IMG/VR virus record: IMGVR_UViG_3300009505_000624
Location: 1 to 25,631 of that record
Length of the DNA stretch: 25,631 nucleotides
From: a virus
Reading direction: 5' to 3' (one strand)
Both the position numbers and the translations under genes were made by a program. Of this stretch, positions 21,960 through 25,631 are shown piece by piece. The notes under the pieces are model-generated. The model had not been told where the DNA came from and did no database searches. It saw nothing but the letters and a program-made list of their open reading frames with translations. How positions within the stretch are numbered: the first letter of the stretch is position 1; each line of letters begins with the position of its first letter.

Positions 21960-22217
21960 TCAGTAACCTGCGTTTGCTATAGCTGTGCCGAAGAAAGTTG
22001 TTGCGCCACGCAGACCTTGACCATCTGCTAAGTGGACTACAATGCCAGAACCTGCAGCAACATAAATTGTTCCTACATCACCGCCATCTGCAGCATTACG
22101 AACAGTTGCAACCGCAGCAGAAGTATGGCTGTTAAACAAATAGACTGCGTGCTGACCAGTTGTTTTGAAACCTGTCGTTCCTGTGGCTAGTGCCGTTGCT
22201 GTGCCTAATACTTTCAT
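21960..22217 (-). CDS. Unknown small beta-rich protein in the head-gene cluster
   Basis: An 85-aa protein rich in Gly, Ala, Thr and Val (VLGTATALATGTTGFKTTGQ, then GTIYVAAGSGIVVHLADGQ). Alternating hydrophobic residues suggest a small beta-sandwich. It has no charged tails, signal peptide or membrane helix. A strong GGAGG ribosome-binding site precedes the ATG at 22217, and the gene overlaps the gene 68 stop by one base. Its location between 68 and 21 and its strong translation signal suggest a virion or prohead component, for example a small capsid decoration protein, but no family is recognised. Confidence 0.75.
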   Translation of the reverse strand: MKVLGTATALATGTTGFKTTGQHAVYLFNSHTSAAVATVRNAADGGDVGTIYVAAGSGIVVHLADGQGLRGATTFFGTAIANAGY

Positions 22218-22699
22218 TACTTACCTCCGAACGCGATGTCAACCAACTGAAACATCCCTTCAGGTGATTTCTCTAACATCTTTTCAGCCTTTGCCGCATT
22301 AGCAGGCTTTAGTTTATTTAGCATGTTAACAAGAGCAGATGCAGTAGTCATGTCTATTGTCTCAGACTTACCGTTACCAAACTTAACCTTCTTTGCTGCT
22401 TTTTTCTTAACAATGTCGTTTAATTGATCTACAACTTTGCCCTCAGATAAGTCAGTTTCCTCATCTTGTTCGGCTTCAGTTTCTTCAGTGATCTCAGAAC
22501 GATCGCCATTAAACTGATGATCGCCAGCCACTGGATGTTTTGTATGATCCATTTTATGGGCAGCTTTAAACTTCTTTTCGCCTTCTGGTCGCGGCTCATA
22601 AGCATCTTTTTCAGTCTTATCGTTTGGTCTAGCACCTGATCCAGCTTTTCCAGGAACAGTTGCTTCAGCTACGAATGACTTGAATCTTTTGATAGGCAT
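22217..22699 (-). CDS. 68: Prohead core protein gp68
   Basis: A 160-aa highly charged protein, near T4 gp68 (141 aa). The basic N-terminus MPIKRFKSFVAEATVPGK has VAE, which could be a gp21 cleavage site. The middle is hydrophilic and rich in Lys, Asp and Glu. The C-terminal half TASALVNMLNKLKPANAAKA and EGMFQLVDIAF is helical. Identification rests on size, composition and position between 67 and 21 as in T4; sequence identity to T4 gp68 is weak by eye. It would be part of the prohead core. It has a GAGGATT ribosome-binding site and is 2 bases from the gene 67 stop. Confidence 0.7.
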   Translation of the reverse strand: MPIKRFKSFVAEATVPGKAGSGARPNDKTEKDAYEPRPEGEKKFKAAHKMDHTKHPVAGDHQFNGDRSEITEETEAEQDEETDLSEGKVVDQLNDIVKKKAAKKVKFGNGKSETIDMTTASALVNMLNKLKPANAAKAEKMLEKSPEGMFQLVDIAFGGK

Positions 22700-22701
22700 T
22701 G

Positions 22702-22887
22702 TTAATCCTCTGCGTCTTGATTATCTTGTGACATAAAGTTTGTTGAAACTTCATGCTTCTTAATTTCTACAGCGTCTTTAATTTTGTCCATCAATAAGTC
22801 ATTGACGACATCTTTAAAACCTGTCACATCACCTTCAGCTGCCATATTGATTGCATCTAAAGATGTTACTGTTTGCTCATCACTCAT
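22702..22887 (-). CDS. 67: Prohead core protein gp67
   Basis: A 61-aa acidic protein. The ATG at 22887 is chosen because GGAG lies 6 bases upstream; an in-frame TTG at 22899 overlaps that ribosome-binding site and is unlikely. AINMAAEGDVTGFKDVVNDL, then LMDKIKDAVEIKKHEVSTNF, ends in acidic QDAED. The pattern resembles T4 gp67 (helical region ending in a leucine/isoleucine-lysine stretch, then an acidic tail), but it lacks the very long Asp/Glu tail of T4. It belongs to the prohead core, to be cut by gp21. A late promoter lies directly upstream at 22909-22916. Confidence 0.75.
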   Translation of the reverse strand: MSDEQTVTSLDAINMAAEGDVTGFKDVVNDLLMDKIKDAVEIKKHEVSTNFMSQDNQDAED

Positions 22888-22908
22888 ATTAATCTCCAAT
22901 TTGTTCTA

Positions 22909-22916
22909 TATTTATA
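22909..22916 (-). promoter_or_regulatory. T4-type late promoter for gene 67
   Basis: TATAAATA on the minus strand, about 22 bases before the gene 67 ATG, leaving a very short leader with the GGAG ribosome-binding site. Confidence 0.8.
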
Positions 22917-22927
22917 AGAGAAACCTC

Positions 22928-24403
22928 TTACAATTCGTCATCTTCTCCATCGCCTTCATCAGCGATTTCTTTGTCCATCTCTTCAATATCTTCTTCAGAC
23001 TGCATCAACACGTTCTTACGGATCCATGCGGTAGAGAAGTATTTGCCTGTATACTGATCAACGTCTTGGAGCAATGATAATCTTTCACGCATCACTTCAG
23101 ATGTTTTCAACTCAGAGAAATGGTTATCTTCAGCGAAGTTGAAGCGGAGTTTCTGGCGCATCTCCTTCCACTCTTCTTTTGTAACAACACCCTTCAAGAG
23201 TAGTTGTTTTTCTAAGAGTATCAAGAACAACTCTGAGAAACGACTTCTTAAACGCTTGACAAACTTAGAAAACTTCAGCTCGTCTCTTGTTATCTCAGAA
23301 GCTCTGCCAAGATTAAATTGTCCGTCAGACTGCAATCTTGAAGATGGTACATTCAATGATTCATATAACTTGCGCTTGAAGTATTCGACATCATCCATCT
23401 CACCAAGGTTTTGTCCACCTGGAAGTGTGGTGATCTCTGTTCCGCTACTACCTTCTCTTCGTGGTAGCCAGTAATCTTCAAGCATTGTAAGAAACTTACG
23501 GTCATCGCGCACTTCACCAGTGTTAGCGTCATAGACCAATTTGTTCTTATGCTTAACCATCATATCGCGCAAGTATTGCTCAGCTTTCGCCTTTGGCAAA
23601 TTACCCACGTCAATATAAAATATTCTTCGTTCGGGCGCACGTGCGAGACGATAAATGATTGTAGCGTCTTCTAACATACGCAGCTGGTTCAATGGCTTCA
23701 CAGCTTTCTGTAAATGTCCAAGAACCATAGAATTCTTTTGATCCATAACACCGCTATGGATATATGCTATAGCATCAGGTGCAATTTTAACACCTTGATT
23801 GCCAGCACTTACTCCTTTACCAGAGTAAATGAAGTAATCATTATATTGCTTGCTTGTAACACCTTGTCTGTCCGCAGCTTTTGACTTCTTCTCAGTCCTA
23901 ACCTTTTTAATCTTCCGTGGGTCTATGTTTCTTAGTTCTTGTATTCCACGTCTAGGGTTAGCTGTGTCAATCATAATGTGGTAGTATAATCTACCATCCA
24001 CATACCAGTTACGGAAAATATCATAACCGCTTGTGTCAAAACACATCAGGTCTAAGATATCGTCAAACTCTTCTCTGATTCGATCTTTTATCTCATCAGG
24101 CTGATCTAGATCATCTGCTACCAATTCAACAGCAGCGTTGCTGTCTTCAAATACAACAGCTTCATTGATAATATCATCTACAGCTTTGTCACACTCACCT
24201 TGCTGTGACATCTCCCTATACTTTGTAATCAAAGCGACTTCTGTTTTAGCAGAGCCTTCAAGATCAACTGTAGTGCCGAAAGCACCGCCTGCATTTACAT
24301 CTATCGTACCATCAGTGTTAGGTGGTGGTGCGAACGATTGTACTGTCGGTGGTGCGTCTTCTTCTTTCTTTCCGATCTGAAAACCGAATAGTTCTATTGC
24401 CAT
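22928..24403 (-). CDS. 20: Portal vertex protein gp20
   Basis: A 491-aa protein, near T4 gp20 (524 aa). Conserved portal segments include DDIINEAVVFEDS, IRNIDPRKIKKVR-like LRNIDPRKIKKVRTEKK, YIHSGVMDQKN, LKPLNQLRMLEDATIIYRL (reading VKPLNQ here) and RAPERRIFYIDVGNLPKAKA. SLNVPSSRLQ and EITRDELKFSKFVKRLR follow. The dodecameric portal is the DNA entry point and tail-joining site, and the nucleus for prohead assembly. The ATG at 24403 is preferred over an in-frame TTG at 24412, which sits on the GAGGA ribosome-binding site. A CATAAATA late-type box lies at 24440-24447. Confidence 0.97.
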   Translation of the reverse strand: MAIELFGFQIGKKEEDAPPTVQSFAPPPNTDGTIDVNAGGAFGTTVDLEGSAKTEVALITKYREMSQQGECDKAVDDIINEAVVFEDSNAAVELVADDLDQPDEIKDRIREEFDDILDLMCFDTSGYDIFRNWYVDGRLYYHIMIDTANPRRGIQELRNIDPRKIKKVRTEKKSKAADRQGVTSKQYNDYFIYSGKGVSAGNQGVKIAPDAIAYIHSGVMDQKNSMVLGHLQKAVKPLNQLRMLEDATIIYRLARAPERRIFYIDVGNLPKAKAEQYLRDMMVKHKNKLVYDANTGEVRDDRKFLTMLEDYWLPRREGSSGTEITTLPGGQNLGEMDDVEYFKRKLYESLNVPSSRLQSDGQFNLGRASEITRDELKFSKFVKRLRSRFSELFLILLEKQLLLKGVVTKEEWKEMRQKLRFNFAEDNHFSELKTSEVMRERLSLLQDVDQYTGKYFSTAWIRKNVLMQSEEDIEEMDKEIADEGDGEDDEL

Positions 24404-24439
24404 TATGGTCAATCCTCATTATTAATAGGGGCAGCATAG

Positions 24440-24447
24440 TATTTATG
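24440..24447 (-). promoter_or_regulatory. Variant late promoter for gene 20
   Basis: CATAAATA on the minus strand, one base off the TATAAATA consensus, about 37 bases before the gene 20 start. It lies inside a small inverted repeat (GCAT...ATGC). Confidence 0.5.
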
Positions 24448-24472
24448 CGTACCCCCAGATCACGTTTTAGGA

Positions 24473-25018
24473 CTAGATGCCGCCAGCATTGCCAGTAGAG
24501 CCACCTGAAACTTCCCAGTAATCATACTGGAATGTTACGCTGTACTCTTGGATAGCTTCACTGTCCCAAGCCAAGTCGATAGTGCCGACTTCAGATGGGT
24601 ACAAACCAACAAAGTTGTAAACACGGAGAATAGAACCGTCTTTACCAAACTGTGTGATTTGAGCATTAGCTTTATATAGGCTTGGAGCAGAACCAGACTG
24701 ATTAACATTGCCTTGGGCAGTATTGATCGAGTTTGACCACGCTTCAAGAGAGTTACGGATTGCAAAATCTTCATCATTGATGATGGTCGGTGCCCATTCA
24801 GCATAAGTGCGATTACCAGCCAACTTGATTTGACGACCGAAGTATGGAACTTCAACCGTACCAAGTGTAGAGGCAGGGATCTGCGCAGCTTTCACCATGA
24901 ATGGTACTTGTGCATCAGCAACACCATTGATTGGATTTGTTATCTGGACTTGGAAGAGTGATGCTCGTGCACCACCCCCTGTTAAAGCTCCAGCAAAATC
25001 ATTTACATTGAACGCCAT
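24473..25018 (-). CDS. 19: Tail tube protein gp19
   Basis: A 181-aa protein, near T4 gp19 (163 aa). It begins MAFNVNDFAGALTGGGARAS, then LFQVQITNP, the N-terminal pattern of contractile-tail tube proteins. PASTLGTVEVPYFGRQIKLAG forms the inner hairpin segment and FVGLYPSEVGTIDLAWDSEA, EYSVTFQYDYWEV the C-terminal strands, all typical of T4-type gp19. It forms the hexameric tube inside the sheath. It lies between 18 and 20 as in T4, has a GGGAGA ribosome-binding site, and a CATAAATA late-type box overlaps the end of gene 18. Confidence 0.95.
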   Translation of the reverse strand: MAFNVNDFAGALTGGGARASLFQVQITNPINGVADAQVPFMVKAAQIPASTLGTVEVPYFGRQIKLAGNRTYAEWAPTIINDEDFAIRNSLEAWSNSINTAQGNVNQSGSAPSLYKANAQITQFGKDGSILRVYNFVGLYPSEVGTIDLAWDSEAIQEYSVTFQYDYWEVSGGSTGNAGGI

Positions 25019-25045
25019 TTTTTTATCTCCCGATACTTAACGTTA

Positions 25046-25053
25046 TATTTATG
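25046..25053 (-). promoter_or_regulatory. Variant late promoter for gene 19
   Basis: CATAAATA on the minus strand, overlapping the gene 18 stop and about 28 bases before the gene 19 start. Same one-base variation as the gene 20 box. Confidence 0.5.
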
Positions 25054-25631
25054 CGCGACCAACAATCTCAGAAAACTCAACGCCACTGCGTACAGCAACA
25101 AAGTTTAACTGAATAAAGTTGATTGAACGTGCTGGTTTGATATAGATGTCGCCAATGAACTCGTTACGATCTACTACTTCGCCAGTGTTATTTGTTCCGT
25201 CACATACAACAACGAAGTCAGTGATACCACGACGACCTTGGACATCACGCAAGAAAGGTTCTACCAAATTCTTAAATTGACTTCTTGTGAACTCATCATT
25301 GAATTCGAATAAAGTAAATTTAGAAGCAGTAGAGATAGCCTTCTCTAATACGATGAACAGTCTACGAACATTGATACGATCAAACGCAGATGGTTTGGCT
25401 AGTAACGTTTTGTCACCGAACAAGACAGTTCCCTGACCAGGAAATGTTACAACTGGGTTGATTCCTTTCTTGTAGAGAGCGTCACGATCGCCTTTAGTTG
25501 GATTAAATGCCAACTTGATAGCATTCTTGACATTACCACGATTGAAACCAGCAGGCGAGAACCATGGGTCACGTGTAGTATCAGTTTGAACCATAAGACC
25601 AGCAGTATCAGCGTTTAATGGAACATAGCGA
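25049..25631 (-). CDS. 18: Tail sheath protein gp18, C-terminal part
   Basis: The frame is open to the right edge of the window, so the gene is truncated at its 5' end; about 193 C-terminal residues are present. RDPWFSPAGFNRG is the conserved sheath motif, followed by GINPVVTFPGQGTVLFGDKT, DRINVRRLFIVLEKAI, FEFNDEFTRSQF and the C-terminal DIYIKPARSINFIQLNFVAV with SGVEFSEIVG. These are hallmark features of T4-type contractile sheaths, whose C-terminal domain links neighbouring subunits. The Met at 25594 is internal (RYVPLNADTAGL precedes it), not the start. Confidence 0.95.
   Translation of the reverse strand, partial: RYVPLNADTAGLMVQTDTTRDPWFSPAGFNRGNVKNAIKLAFNPTKGDRDALYKKGINPVVTFPGQGTVLFGDKTLLAKPSAFDRINVRRLFIVLEKAISTASKFTLFEFNDEFTRSQFKNLVEPFLRDVQGRRGITDFVVVCDGTNNTGEVVDRNEFIGDIYIKPARSINFIQLNFVAVRSGVEFSEIVGRA

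Noticed and set aside
22888-22899. Upstream TTG start for gene 67
   Set aside because: The TTG lies directly on the GGAG ribosome-binding site of the ATG at 22887.
1-25631. tRNA genes, CRISPR arrays, insertion sequences, inteins or homing endonucleases
   Set aside because: No cloverleaf, regular spaced repeats, transposase, intein splice blocks or LAGLIDADG/GIY-YIG-type frames were seen by eye; T4-type genes that sometimes carry insertions (23, 46, uvsW) are uninterrupted.

Overview
This window is part of the genome of a T4-like myovirus (tailed phage). Every supported gene lies on the minus strand, so transcription runs from high to low coordinates. In that direction it encodes a T4-type head and tail block (18, 19, 20, 67, 68, an unknown 85-aa protein, 21, 22, 23, 3), a recombination and late-transcription block (uvsY, uvsW, an unknown gene, 55, 47, 46), and at the far end clamp and clamp-loader genes (45, dsbA, the start of 44). 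The order 23-3-uvsY-uvsW-55-47-46, plus peptide deformylase, Hsp20 and CobS-type genes, resembles T4-like phages of aquatic bacteria more than T4 itself. No photosynthesis gene is seen. Near-consensus sigma70 promoters suggest a proteobacterial-type host, but the host cannot be named from this window.

The most interesting part is a run of five overlapping genes at 7440-11719 behind its own consensus sigma70-type promoter: a class II glutamine amidotransferase, a GNAT acetyltransferase, a probable amino-acid:DNA transferase, a TET/JBP-type 2-oxoglutarate/Fe(II) dioxygenase and a small P-loop kinase. This is the expected toolkit for hypermodification of bases in DNA after replication: oxidise a methyl group, phosphorylate the hydroxymethyl, displace with an amine or amino acid, then trim or decorate. 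The final base is unknown. A GT-A glycosyltransferase at 1921-2796 might contribute but sits in a different transcription unit.

A second unusual module at 2890-6631 is an AAA+ ATPase (CobS-like) and a large protein with an HEVGH metallopeptidase-like motif, an acidic linker and a VWA domain (CobT-like). A small membrane protein gene lies between them. The two large genes share an 18-base element placed at exactly the same distance upstream of two near-identical promoters, so they look like a co-regulated pair.

Two promoter classes can be read directly. Seven sigma70-like promoters, all with 17-bp spacers, precede 44, the glycosyltransferase, cobS, cobT, the modification cassette, 46, 47 and uvsY (eight counting both cob genes). 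T4-late boxes (TATAAATA, or CATAAATA in two cases) precede 19, 20, 67, 22, 23, 3 and hsp20. Convincing intrinsic terminators follow 23 and 45. No tRNA, CRISPR array, insertion sequence or plus-strand gene was seen, and there is no gene-free stretch above 300 bases.
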